The translations under genes were made by a program, and so were the position numbers. Under the pieces are notes generated by a model. The model was given only the letters and a program-made list of their open reading frames with translations, ran no database searches and was not told the DNA's origin. Positions 40,668-49,236 of a stretch of DNA of 54,164 nt are shown here, piece after piece. The stretch lies in the NCBI GenBank assembly GCA_022801435.1, contig JAAWSG010000011.1:1-54164 (forward strand). The letters run 5' to 3'. The stretch comes from Lawsonibacter sp. (GTDB taxonomy: Bacteria > Bacillota > Clostridia > Oscillospirales > Oscillospiraceae). The first letter of the stretch is position 1. Each line of letters opens with the position of its first letter.

Positions 40668-42131
40668 CTATGGACGCAGGGAGCGGACAATCTCGGCCAG
40701 CCTGCCCATGCTACGGGCCATCTCCTCCTCGGAGAGATACCCGAAGGTCAGCCGCATACAGGAGGAGTAGGAGGGGCCGTAGATGCTGCCCGGCGGGACC
40801 AGGAGCTTCTGCTTCAGGGCCAGCTGGAAGACCCGCTCGGCGGAGATCCGGTTTTTCAGCTGTATCCAGATAAAAAAGCCTCCGGCCGGCACGCTCCAGG
40901 AGGCCAGCCCGCTGAAATGGCGCTCCAGCAGCTCCAGCATCAGGGTGCGGCGGCGGCGCAGCTGTGCCCGGACCTCCTGCATCCCCTGGTCGTACAGGCC
41001 GCTGCTCATAAGCTCCGCCGCCGCCTGCTGGGACAGGGCGCTGACGCCGTAGTCCACCTGCATCTTGATGTCGGCCAGCCGCTCCACCACGGGCTCCGGC
41101 CCCACCAGCCAGCCCACCCGCAGGCCGGGGGAGAAGCACTTGGAGAGGCTGCCCACGTACAGCACCACCCCGTTCTGGTCCAGGGACTTGATGGGCGGGG
41201 GCGGGGGCTCGTCCAGCCACAGGTCGCAGAACACGTCGTCCTCAATAACGGGCATATGGTTCTGGGCGCAGAAGCGGAGGACCTCCCTTCTCCGGGACTC
41301 GGGCATGACCAGGCCGGTGGGATTCTGAAAGGTGGGGATGGTGTACAGCAGGGAGTGGCAGGGGGCGTTCTGGTGGGAGCGGATCAGCCAAGGACAGGCC
41401 CCGTCCTGATCCATAGGGACCCCCTCCAGCGCCGCGCCGGTGGACTGGAAGATGTTCAGCGAGTTCAGGTAGGAGGGGGATTCCATATAGATGGTGGACT
41501 TGGTGTGGACGATCCCGTTGGAAATCAGCTGGAGGGCCTGTAAAGCGCCGGAGGTGATGAGGATGCAGGAGGGCGAGACGTCGATGCCCTGCTTTTTCAA
41601 ATAGCCCTGGACCGCGCCGCGCATCTCGGGGAGGCCCAGCGGGTCCGGGTAGTTGAGGTGGAGCTTCCGCTGGGACAGGCTGGCCAGGGCCTGCTTCACC
41701 AGCTCGGCGGGCATCAGGCCGGGGGAGAACTCCCCGGTGCTCATACGCACGATGCCCTCCTGAAACTCCAGGTAGTTGATGGCCTGCACGGTGGGGATGT
41801 TGGAGCGGAAATGACTGGCCCGGATGTAGTTCTGCCAGTCGGGGGTCTGGGGCTGAATCATGGTGGTCCAGCTGTTGCCGGCGATCTGGGTTCCGCCGCC
41901 GTAGTGCCCCTCCAGCAGGCCCATGGCGGTCAGCTCGTTCATGGCCTCCACAATGGTGCTCCGGTTCACCCCGAACATCTGCGCCAGCGCGCGCTGGGAG
42001 GGTACAATCTGCTCCCCCACCCAGTTGCCCCGAAAAATCTGCTCGCTGAAATAGGTCACAATCTGGCTGTAAAGGGGGGTGTCCGACTCCCGGTCCGGCT
42101 TCCAGTCAATGAGAATCGTCTTTTTCCGCAT
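40668..42131 (-). CDS. MocR-type regulator (GntR wHTH + aminotransferase domain)
   Basis: A 487-aa PLP-dependent transcription factor. The GntR winged helix is at about 10-80 (TPLYSQIVTYFSEQIFRGNWVGEQIVPSQRALAQMFGVNRSTIVEAMNELTAMGLLEG). The fold-type I aminotransferase domain is at about 115-487, with NPTGLVMPESRR, DDVFCDLW, and the PLP-lysine block YVGSLSKCFSPGLRVGW (Lys near 331). MocR proteins sense amino acids or vitamin B6 through the bound PLP and usually activate adjacent operons through direct repeats. The start at 42131 follows AAAGGAGG. It sits just upstream of the operon it probably controls. Its own promoter is not obvious; it may be read from the lipase gene 47 bp before it. Confidence 0.93.
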   Translation of the reverse strand: MRKKTILIDWKPDRESDTPLYSQIVTYFSEQIFRGNWVGEQIVPSQRALAQMFGVNRSTIVEAMNELTAMGLLEGHYGGGTQIAGNSWTTMIQPQTPDWQNYIRASHFRSNIPTVQAINYLEFQEGIVRMSTGEFSPGLMPAELVKQALASLSQRKLHLNYPDPLGLPEMRGAVQGYLKKQGIDVSPSCILITSGALQALQLISNGIVHTKSTIYMESPSYLNSLNIFQSTGAALEGVPMDQDGACPWLIRSHQNAPCHSLLYTIPTFQNPTGLVMPESRRREVLRFCAQNHMPVIEDDVFCDLWLDEPPPPPIKSLDQNGVVLYVGSLSKCFSPGLRVGWLVGPEPVVERLADIKMQVDYGVSALSQQAAAELMSSGLYDQGMQEVRAQLRRRRTLMLELLERHFSGLASWSVPAGGFFIWIQLKNRISAERVFQLALKQKLLVPPGSIYGPSYSSCMRLTFGYLSEEEMARSMGRLAEIVRSLRP

Positions 42132-42178
42132 ACCAATGCCTCCTTTGCGCGGTGCCCCGTCTTGGAGCGGGGAATGCC

Positions 42179-43549
42179 TCAATACCCCCGGCGCTTCAAA
42201 TCCGCAGCCAGCCTTACATAGAACTCCCGCACGTCGAAGCCCCGGATGTTCTCCCGGTTCAGGTCCACCACGTCCCCGTGGGAGATGCCCCGCTTCCCCA
42301 CCGGCTCCAGGAGGGTGAACTTCTCCCCCCACTTGGCGGACTCCACCGACACCAGCCCGTCGTTCAGGCCGTCGAAGTGCTTCACGATGGGGTAGGTCAT
42401 GTTCAGCGGAAATTTGCCGTGCCGGGCCCTCTTGCAGTAGGACATGACGCTCTCGTACACCACGCCGGGGGCGTCGGGCGTCACTTCGTTCCGGGCCAGG
42501 CAGGCGCTCTCGGTCAGGTCGGTCACCGCCGCCAGAAAATCCGGGTTGGGGTCGCCCACCCGCTTCATGGCGGCGTTGTAGGCGGCGGCGATTTTCAGCC
42601 GGGCGGCCTGGGGGACCTTGCCCAGCAGGTACTCCGCGAAGATGCAGCCCCGGTGGGGGGTGTTGATGGTAGTCAATGTCGCCACATAGGGGGCCATGCC
42701 GCAGTGGGCGATGGCGGCCCGGCTGTCCAGCCCGCCCTTGGAGTGGGCGATGATGTTCACCTTTTCACAGCCGGTCGCCTCCACAATCTGCCGGATACGC
42801 GCCGCCAGCTCCTTCCCGCTGTGCTCCACCGCCGCCGCGGACTGCTGCTGTCCGTAGTAGATGGTGGCCCCGTTGCGCCTCAGCTCCTTCGGGATGCGGC
42901 CCCAGTAGCTGATGTACCGGAAGTCCCGGAAAAATACCCCGTGGACCATCAGCAAAGGGTATTTTGTTTTGCAGATCTCGCTCTCCGCCCGGACGGTGTC
43001 CAGCTCCCACTTCTGGGTCTCGAACTCCACCTCGTCCCGGCAGATACGGAGGATTTTTGCCAGATACCAGAGGTTCACCAGGGGAATCCACCCGCACAGC
43101 GCCCCCAGGACCCGGTGCTTGATGCCCAGCTGCACCGAGGTGAGGTAGACCCGGAGCATACCATTCCAGAAGACGATGGCCTCCAGGACCACCGCCAGCA
43201 GCACGCCCATCGCGCCCCCAAAATACCCCCGCCAGTCAAGGAAGCTGTCCGCCGCAATATCAGTTCGCAGCACGTTCAGCCAGAGGAGCTGGAACAGAAC
43301 GGTGGCCGTGGCGGTCACGCAGAACAGCCGCAGCAGCTCACAGCCCTCCGCCAGCTGCTGGATGCGCTTGGTGGGGCCGGTCCTTGGAATGGGACGGAGA
43401 TTCACCCAGAGGAACGCCGCCGCCAAGGGCAGGAACAGCCACCCCGCGCCGGAAACCGACCATTCAGCGTACAGCAGCCAGACCAGCGGCAGGGCGTTCA
43501 CCGCCGCCGCCAGCAGCAGGCAATCAACGGTCCGCCTGACATATTTCAT
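42179..43549 (-). CDS. Membrane-anchored lipase-like alpha/beta hydrolase
   Basis: A 456-aa protein. The N-terminal half has four hydrophobic segments (about 7-22, 34-50, 78-98, 112-132). The C-terminal half is an alpha/beta hydrolase with LLMVHGVFFRD (oxyanion strand-turn), the nucleophile elbow AHSKGGLDSR, INTPHRG as in triacylglycerol lipases, DGLNDGLVSVESAKWG with a likely acid residue, and a late His in KRGISHGDVVDL. This resembles Firmicute cell-surface esterase/lipases of the triacylglycerol lipase type. The start at 43549 has AAAGGATGG about 13 nt upstream; a GTG at 43582 lacks a site. It has its own promoter, divergent from purA. Confidence 0.85.
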   Translation of the reverse strand: MKYVRRTVDCLLLAAAVNALPLVWLLYAEWSVSGAGWLFLPLAAAFLWVNLRPIPRTGPTKRIQQLAEGCELLRLFCVTATATVLFQLLWLNVLRTDIAADSFLDWRGYFGGAMGVLLAVVLEAIVFWNGMLRVYLTSVQLGIKHRVLGALCGWIPLVNLWYLAKILRICRDEVEFETQKWELDTVRAESEICKTKYPLLMVHGVFFRDFRYISYWGRIPKELRRNGATIYYGQQQSAAAVEHSGKELAARIRQIVEATGCEKVNIIAHSKGGLDSRAAIAHCGMAPYVATLTTINTPHRGCIFAEYLLGKVPQAARLKIAAAYNAAMKRVGDPNPDFLAAVTDLTESACLARNEVTPDAPGVVYESVMSYCKRARHGKFPLNMTYPIVKHFDGLNDGLVSVESAKWGEKFTLLEPVGKRGISHGDVVDLNRENIRGFDVREFYVRLAADLKRRGY

Positions 43550-43597
43550 AGAGCATCCATCCTTTCCGCAGCGCTTGACCACGTGTTTCCGTGTTTA

Positions 43598-43626
43598 ATA
43601 GTAGCCCCTCCCGCCGGGCTTGTCAA
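43598..43626 (-). promoter_or_regulatory. Sigma-A promoter of the lipase gene
   Basis: Minus strand TTGACA (43621-43626), 17 bp, TACTAT (43598-43603). Confidence 0.8.
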
Positions 43627-43681
43627 GCTGGACAGCGGGAGGTTTGGGTCTGGGCGCGGCGGTTTTGTGCTGGATTACCTC

Positions 43682-43710
43682 TTGCAACGGGGGCGGAAAA
43701 GAGGTATAAT
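43682..43710 (+). promoter_or_regulatory. Sigma-A promoter of purA
   Basis: TTGCAA (43682-43687), 17 bp, TATAAT (43705-43710). The leader is about 75 nt and includes a GGGCCGG/CCGGCCC inverted repeat whose right arm lies close to the ribosome site GGAGG. Confidence 0.85.
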
Positions 43711-43791
43711 GTCCCCGTGTGCGGGCCGGATAAGGCAAAACGCTCCCAATCGACAGCGGAAGCTTGCGAATCCCGGCCCCGGAGGTACATT

Positions 43792-45084
43792 ATGGTAAAA
43801 GCGATTGTAGGCGCGAACTGGGGCGATGAGGGCAAGGGCAAGATCACCGATATGCTGGCCGGGCAGTCCGATGTGGTCATACGCTTCCAGGGCGGGGCCA
43901 ACGCCGGACACACCATCATCAATGAGTACGGGCGCTTTGCCCTGCACATCCTCCCCTCTGGGGTATTCTTCCCCCATATCACCAATATCATCGGAAACGG
44001 AGTGGCCCTGGACATCCAGAAGCTGGTGGACGAGTTGGAGTCGGTCACCGCCCAGGGGGTCCCCGCTCCAAAATTGATCGTGTCCGAGCGGGCCCAGCTG
44101 CTGATGCCCTACCATGTGCTCCAGGACGCCTATGAGGAGGAGCGCCTGGGCGGACGGGCCTACGGCTCCACCAAGAGCGGCATCGCCCCCTTCTACTCCG
44201 ACAAGTACGCCAAGACCGGGGTGCAGGTGTGCGATTTGTTTGACGAGGCCCGGCTGAGAGACCGGCTGACCCGGGCGGTGGAGGTGAAAAACATCCTCTT
44301 CCAGCACCTGTACCACAAGCCCCCCGTCCAGGTGGAGGAGCTGATGGCCCAGCTGCTCGCCCTCCGGGAGCGGGTCCGGCCCTATGTGGGGGACGCGGTG
44401 GGCTTTGTCCACCGGGCGGTGGAGGAGGACAAGACCATCCTGCTGGAGGGCCAGCTGGGGGCTATGAAGGACCCCGACCTGGGCATCTTCCCCATGACCA
44501 CCTCCTCCCACACTCTGGCCGGCTTCGGCTGTGTGGGCGGCGCGGTCCCCCCCGGCGCGCTGAAGGAGGTCATCTGTGTCACCAAGGCCTACTCCTCCTG
44601 TGTGGGCTCCAGCACCGAGCCCTTTGTCAGCGAGGTCACCGGAGCGGTGGGGGATAACCTGCGCCGCTGGGGCGGAGACAAGGGGGAGTTCGGCGCCACC
44701 ACCGGCCGGCCCCGGAGGGTAGGCTGGTTCGACGCCGTGGCCACCAAATACGGCTGTATGGTCCAGGGCGCTACCCAGGTGGCGCTGACCTGTCTGGACG
44801 TGATGGGCCACTGGGAGGAGATCCCCGTGTGTACCGGCTACGAGATCGACGGGGAGGTCACCGATGTGTTCCCCACCACCCCCAGACTGCTGCGGGCCCG
44901 GCCGGTGCTGGAGACCCTCCCCGGCTGGCAGTGCGACATCCGGGGCTGCACCGACTACAGCGCCCTGCCCGCCAACGCCCGGGCCTATGTGGACTTTTTG
45001 GAACGCCGCATCGGCTGTCCCATCACCCTGGTGTCCAGCGGCCCCAAGCGGGAGGAGATGACCTGCCGCACCCCGAAGCTCTAA
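43792..45084 (+). CDS. purA: Adenylosuccinate synthetase
   Basis: A 430-aa GTP-dependent enzyme that joins IMP and aspartate in AMP synthesis. Family features: GANWGDEGKGKITD at the N-terminus (P-loop-like GDEGKG, 11-16), FQGGANAGHTI with the catalytic His, GSTKSGIAPFY, EGQLGAMKDPDLGIFP, GGDKGEFGATTGRPRRVGWFD, and the final GPKREEM. Here 'EGQLGAMKD' differs slightly from the common EGAQG(T/A)MLD. Length is normal. The ATG at 43792 has GGAGG upstream. It is a single-gene transcript; the hairpin at 45091-45124 follows it. Confidence 0.97.
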   Translation: MVKAIVGANWGDEGKGKITDMLAGQSDVVIRFQGGANAGHTIINEYGRFALHILPSGVFFPHITNIIGNGVALDIQKLVDELESVTAQGVPAPKLIVSERAQLLMPYHVLQDAYEEERLGGRAYGSTKSGIAPFYSDKYAKTGVQVCDLFDEARLRDRLTRAVEVKNILFQHLYHKPPVQVEELMAQLLALRERVRPYVGDAVGFVHRAVEEDKTILLEGQLGAMKDPDLGIFPMTTSSHTLAGFGCVGGAVPPGALKEVICVTKAYSSCVGSSTEPFVSEVTGAVGDNLRRWGGDKGEFGATTGRPRRVGWFDAVATKYGCMVQGATQVALTCLDVMGHWEEIPVCTGYEIDGEVTDVFPTTPRLLRARPVLETLPGWQCDIRGCTDYSALPANARAYVDFLERRIGCPITLVSSGPKREEMTCRTPKL

Positions 45085-45090
45085 CACCCA

Positions 45091-45124
45091 CACGCCGGAC
45101 GCCGCTTCTGTGGTGTCCGGCGTG
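45091..45124 (+). terminator. Stem-loop after purA
   Basis: A 10-bp perfect inverted repeat, CACGCCGGAC / GTCCGGCGTG, with a 14-nt loop, 6 bp after the purA stop. There is no U-run, so termination may be partial and the protease gene downstream could be read from purA. Confidence 0.5.
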
Positions 45125-45149
45125 GCCCCATGTGTCCAAAGGAGGAACC

Positions 45150-47009
45150 ATGAAAAAACTGATTTCCCGCGTATTGTCCCTGTGCCTGCTCCTCTCCTGC
45201 GCCGTCCTGCCCGCCCGGGCCCTGGACCTGGAGACCGCGAAAAGCCTGCTGTCCCTGTACTATGTGGACGGCGTGCCCCAGGAGCTGCTGGAGCTGGACT
45301 CCCTGGAGGAGATTTTGGCCCGGCTGAACGACCCTTACACCGTCTATATGGACACCAGCGACTACTCCAGCTTTATGGAGACGGTCAACGGCCAGGTGGT
45401 GGTGGGCATCGGGGTGTCTATCGAAAACGCCTTTTATGACGGCTTCCGCATCATGTCCATTCTGCCCGGCTCCCCCGCGCTGGAGGCGGGGCTTCAGGCG
45501 GGGGACCGGCTGGTTGAGGTCAACGGGGAGCCCCTCACCGCCGCGGTGGACCCCCGGGCGGTCATCAGCGGGGAGGCGGGGACTGAGGTCACCGTCACCG
45601 TGGACCGGGAGGGGGAGCGGCTGGAGCGGACCATGGTGCGCCGGGCGGTGAACATCCCCATCGTCACCTTCGAGCTGCGGGACGGCGTCGCCTATATCAA
45701 CTGCCTCAGCTTCGGCGAAAGCACCGCCCCCACCTTCCAGGAGGCCATGACCCAGCTGGATGAGCAGACCGCTGTCTGGCTGGTGGACCTGCGGAGCAAC
45801 CCCGGCGGAACGGACCGGGCCGCCGCCCTGTCCGCGGGGTGCTTCACCGGCGGAGGGATCATGCTCTACTTCCAGGACGGGGAGAAAAACCTGTCCTATA
45901 CCGCCCTGCGGCCCGAGTACGCCGACCTGACGGATAAGCCCGCCATCCTCCTTCTGAGCCCCCACTCCGCCAGCGGCGCGGAGCTCTTCGCCGGGGCCAT
46001 CCGGGACTACGGCGCGGGCATCGCCGTGGGACAGCGCACCTTCGGCAAGGGGATCGCCCAGCTGGTCTTTGATACCAGCAACGCCGAGGGGTTTGCTGAG
46101 GGGGAGGCCCTGAAAATCACCGCCTACCGCTTCTACTCCCCGGACGGCACAACCAATCACCTGGTGGGCATCCTCCCCTCCCTGGTCGTTTCCCAGGAGA
46201 ACACCGAACAGGCCGCCCTGCTCCTCCGGTACGGCGAGCCCGCCCGGGCGGAGGATTACCTGCGGCTGGAGCTGGCCAGCTATGTCTTCTATATCGACCT
46301 GGCGGAGGCCATGAGCATCGAGAAACGGGGGGCCTTTACAGAGCTGCTGGAGGCCCTGCCCCCCTCCGCCAAGCTCTTCCAGGGGACCGGCGAGAGCAAG
46401 TGGACCGAGATTACCCCCGCCCAGCTGGCCCGGGACCGGCGGCTGCCCCTCCGGCCCCGGACGTTCCAGGACGTGCAGGCGTCGGACTTCGCCCGGGAGA
46501 TCCAGACCCTGGCCGCCTATCAGCTGCTGCCCGGCGCAGGAGGGAGCTTTCGGCCCAAGGAGGCGCTCACCCGGGAGGATTTTTGTGTGATGGCCGCCGG
46601 TGTGCTGGGACTGCCCGAGGGGGACAGGGGACGCTTCTCCGATGTGGACCCCAGCTCCAGCAGCGCCGGACCCATCTCTGCCATGGCGGAGCTGGGCTTC
46701 CTGTCCGGATATCAGGACGGGAGCTTCCGGCCCGGCCGGGTTATGAGCTGTCAGGAGCTGGTCACCGCCCTGTCCGCCATCGCCGCCTGGACCAACCTCA
46801 GCGGCTATGACCTGTCCCAGACAAACCTGCCCGCCGGCCAGTGGCTCGATTACTATGAGTATGCCGAATGGGCGCAGATTCCCGCCCGTAATCTGGACGC
46901 GCTGGGGGTGCTGCCGGAGGACCTGACCCCCTCCGCCCCCGCCCAGCGGGATCTGGCCGCAGGACTGCTGTGCCGGCTGCTGGAGAATATCAACCTCATC
47001 TGGAACTGA
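45150..47009 (+). CDS. Secreted S41-family (CtpA-like) protease with C-terminal SLH-like repeats
   Basis: A 619-aa exported protease. Signal peptide at about 1-24 (ending ARA). A short helical start is followed by a PDZ domain (about 85-165, with GVSIENAFYDGFRIMSILPGSPALEAGLQAGDRLVEVNG), then the S41 core: VWLVDLRSNPGG, SPHSASGAE (270-278) with the catalytic Ser region, and TFGKG with K300 as general base. Residues about 440-619 hold SLH-like units (FRPKEALTREDFCVMAAGVLG; LGFLSGYQDGSFRPGRVMSCQELVTA), which usually bind wall polymers. The enzyme would thus be cell-wall attached. The start follows AAAGGAGG. Confidence 0.92.
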   Translation: MKKLISRVLSLCLLLSCAVLPARALDLETAKSLLSLYYVDGVPQELLELDSLEEILARLNDPYTVYMDTSDYSSFMETVNGQVVVGIGVSIENAFYDGFRIMSILPGSPALEAGLQAGDRLVEVNGEPLTAAVDPRAVISGEAGTEVTVTVDREGERLERTMVRRAVNIPIVTFELRDGVAYINCLSFGESTAPTFQEAMTQLDEQTAVWLVDLRSNPGGTDRAAALSAGCFTGGGIMLYFQDGEKNLSYTALRPEYADLTDKPAILLLSPHSASGAELFAGAIRDYGAGIAVGQRTFGKGIAQLVFDTSNAEGFAEGEALKITAYRFYSPDGTTNHLVGILPSLVVSQENTEQAALLLRYGEPARAEDYLRLELASYVFYIDLAEAMSIEKRGAFTELLEALPPSAKLFQGTGESKWTEITPAQLARDRRLPLRPRTFQDVQASDFAREIQTLAAYQLLPGAGGSFRPKEALTREDFCVMAAGVLGLPEGDRGRFSDVDPSSSSAGPISAMAELGFLSGYQDGSFRPGRVMSCQELVTALSAIAAWTNLSGYDLSQTNLPAGQWLDYYEYAEWAQIPARNLDALGVLPEDLTPSAPAQRDLAAGLLCRLLENINLIWN

Positions 47010-47094
47010 GCTGGAACGCGCCCGGCCCCGCGTCTCAGGGAGGGCCGGTATACCATAAACATGAACTATGATTTGAAGAAAGGACCTGACAAAA

Positions 47095-48234
47095 TTGACC
47101 AAGATTGACATTATCTCCGGATTCCTGGGGGCGGGCAAGACCACCCTGATTAAAAAGCTGCTGGACGAGTCCTTTCAGGGGGAGAAAATCGTCCTCATTG
47201 AGAATGAGTTCGGCGAGATCGGCATTGACGGCGGATTTTTGAAGGACGCCGGGGTGGAGATCACCGAGATGAACTCCGGGTGCATCTGCTGCTCCCTGGT
47301 GGGGGACTTCGGAACCGCTCTGAAGCAGGTGCTGGCCGACTACGCCCCCGCCCGCATCATCATTGAGCCCTCCGGCGTGGGGAAGCTGTCCGACGTGGTG
47401 GCCGCGGTGGAGCGGGTCCAGGCGGAGACCCCCGACCTGCACCTGAACAGCTTTGTCACCGTGGTGGACGCGGTGAAGTGCCGGGTGTATATGAAAAATT
47501 TCGGGGAGTTCTTCAACAACCAGGTGGAGCACGCCTGCGCCATCCTCCTCTCCCGCACCCAGAAGCTGGACGAGGGGAAGCTGAACGGCGCGGTGGCCCT
47601 TCTGCGGGAGAAAAACCCCAAGGCCGCCATCCTCACCACCCCCTGGGACCAGCTCACCGGGGCGCAGATCCTGGCCGCCATGGAGGGGGGGCACTCTCTG
47701 GCGGAGGAGCTGATGGAGGAGATCGAGCACGCACACCACGACCACGACCATGAGCACTGCCACCACGACCACGAGCATCATCATGACCATGAGCACTGCC
47801 ACCATGACCACGACCACGAGCATGACCACGACCACGAGCATGACCACCAGCACGAGCATGAGCATGAACACCACCATGAGCATGACCACGGGCCCGACTG
47901 CCACTGCGACGCCTGCTGCGGCCACGACCATCATCACCACCACCACGACGCGGACGAGGTCTTCACCGCCTGGGGAAGGGAGACACCCCGGAAATACAGC
48001 CGGGAGGAGCTCCAGGAGGCCCTGTCCGAGCTGGCCATGACCCAGAGCTGCGGCTATATTCTCCGGGCCAAGGGGATGGTCCCCTGTGACGGTGGGGACG
48101 CCTGGCTCCACTTCGACCTGACCCCCGAGGAGTTTGAGATCCGGGAGGGGAGCGCCGACTACACCGGCCGGCTGTGCGTCATCGGCTCCGATTTGAAGGA
48201 GGACGCCCTGGAGAAGCTGTTTTTGCTGAAATGA
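47095..48234 (+). CDS. CobW/G3E-family GTPase with histidine-rich region
   Basis: A 379-aa G3E GTPase of the metallochaperone type. Walker A GFLGAGKTT is at 9-17, ENEFGEIGIDG follows, the metal-binding C-x-C-C motif is at 63-66 (SGCICCS), and EPSGVG near 92. A His/Asp/Glu-rich stretch spans about 210-285 with repeated HDHEH units, plus CHCDACCGH. The CobW C-terminal domain follows. The His-rich part would bind Zn, Ni or Co. It starts with TTG after AAAGGA. The stop is 11 bp before a second CobW-like gene. Metal identity is unknown; no Zur-like box was recognised. Confidence 0.9.
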   Translation: MTKIDIISGFLGAGKTTLIKKLLDESFQGEKIVLIENEFGEIGIDGGFLKDAGVEITEMNSGCICCSLVGDFGTALKQVLADYAPARIIIEPSGVGKLSDVVAAVERVQAETPDLHLNSFVTVVDAVKCRVYMKNFGEFFNNQVEHACAILLSRTQKLDEGKLNGAVALLREKNPKAAILTTPWDQLTGAQILAAMEGGHSLAEELMEEIEHAHHDHDHEHCHHDHEHHHDHEHCHHDHDHEHDHDHEHDHQHEHEHEHHHEHDHGPDCHCDACCGHDHHHHHHDADEVFTAWGRETPRKYSREELQEALSELAMTQSCGYILRAKGMVPCDGGDAWLHFDLTPEEFEIREGSADYTGRLCVIGSDLKEDALEKLFLLK

Positions 48235-48245
48235 GGTGAATGACC

Positions 48246-49193
48246 ATGCCCGATTCCCGCATTCCCCTGTATCTGATTACCGGATTCCTGGACAGCGGCA
48301 AAACCAGCCTGCTCCGGGACACCCTGAATATGGACTACTTCAACGACGGGCAGCGCACCGTCCTGCTCCTGTGCGAGGAGGGGGAGGAGGAGTATGACCC
48401 CCAGTTCCTCTCCCAGCGCAACTGCCGGGCCATCCCCATTGAGGACCACAGCCAGCTGAACACCGAATTTCTGTCCGAAATCGACCGCCGCTACCAGCCC
48501 GAGCGGGTTTTGATGGAGTACAACGGCATGTGGCCCATCCAGGTGCTCCGGGAGCTGAAGCTGCCCCGGAACTGGGGGCTGTACCAGGCCATTGACGTGA
48601 TTGACGGCTCCACCTTTGAGATGTACCGGAGCAATATGCAGTCCATGGTCATCGACATGGTCACTGAGGCGGATATGGTCCTCTTCAACCGCTGCACTCC
48701 GGAGATGCCCCTGTCGGGCTGGAAGCGGTCCGTCCGGGCGGTGAACCGGATGTGCGAAATCGTCTTTGAGAGCGAGGGCGGGGAGGAGCTGGAGGTGGAG
48801 GACATCCTGCCCTACTCCCTGGAGGAGGACCACCTCACCCTGGAGGACGAGGATTATGGCATCTGGTATCTGGACATCCAGGAGCACCCGGAGCGCTATG
48901 TGGGCAAGACCATCACCTATAAGGCCCAGGCCATGACCGGAATGAAGCTCCCCCGGGGCTGCTTTGTGCCGGGGCGCAACGCCATGACCTGCTGCGCGGA
49001 GGACATCCGCTTCTTCGGCTTCCTGTGCCGGTATGAGCGGGCCCGCGCCCTGAGAAAGGGGGAGTGGATTACCGTCACCGCCGAAATCAGGTGGGAGGAG
49101 GCGGACGTCTACGAGGGCGAGGGCGTGGTGCTCTACGCCCAGCAGGTGGAGAAGGCCCCCGCCCCCCAGGACCCCCTGGTCTACTTCCGATAA
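48246..49193 (+). CDS. CobW-like P-loop protein fused to a DUF1980/TIGR03943-like C-terminal domain
   Basis: A 315-aa protein. The N-terminal part resembles the G3E fold: YLITGFLDSGKTS Walker A at about 9-21, but the C-x-C-C motif of true CobW is absent (LLLCEEGEEEYD appears after the next strand). The C-terminal third has GCFVPGRNAMTCCAEDIRFFGFLC, resembling the DUF1980 (TIGR03943) C-terminal domain found in proteins that accompany CobW-type chaperones and zinc-regulated permeases. The ATG at 48246 is preferred over the one at 48240 because GAGGTG ends at 48238. Together with the previous gene it forms a probable metal-handling pair. A strong terminator follows. Confidence 0.82.
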   Translation: MPDSRIPLYLITGFLDSGKTSLLRDTLNMDYFNDGQRTVLLLCEEGEEEYDPQFLSQRNCRAIPIEDHSQLNTEFLSEIDRRYQPERVLMEYNGMWPIQVLRELKLPRNWGLYQAIDVIDGSTFEMYRSNMQSMVIDMVTEADMVLFNRCTPEMPLSGWKRSVRAVNRMCEIVFESEGGEELEVEDILPYSLEEDHLTLEDEDYGIWYLDIQEHPERYVGKTITYKAQAMTGMKLPRGCFVPGRNAMTCCAEDIRFFGFLCRYERARALRKGEWITVTAEIRWEEADVYEGEGVVLYAQQVEKAPAPQDPLVYFR

Positions 49194-49199
49194 AATAAG

Positions 49200-49236
49200 A
49201 ATCAGCCCTCTGGCCGAGCCAGAGGGCTGATTTTTT
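49200..49236. terminator. Bidirectional terminator between the CobW-like gene and glsA
   Basis: ATCAGCCCTCTGGC-CGA-GCCAGAGGGCTGAT is a 14-bp perfect stem followed by TTTTT on the plus strand. It overlaps the glsA stop at 49235. Confidence 0.92.

Noticed and set aside
47010-47094. Zinc-responsive (Zur-type) operator before the CobW gene
   Set aside because: The AT-rich stretch has no convincing palindrome and no paired -35/-10.
47035-48111. Minus-strand protein with long Val/Met runs
   Set aside because: This is the reverse reading of the His-rich repeat codons of the CobW gene, not a membrane protein.
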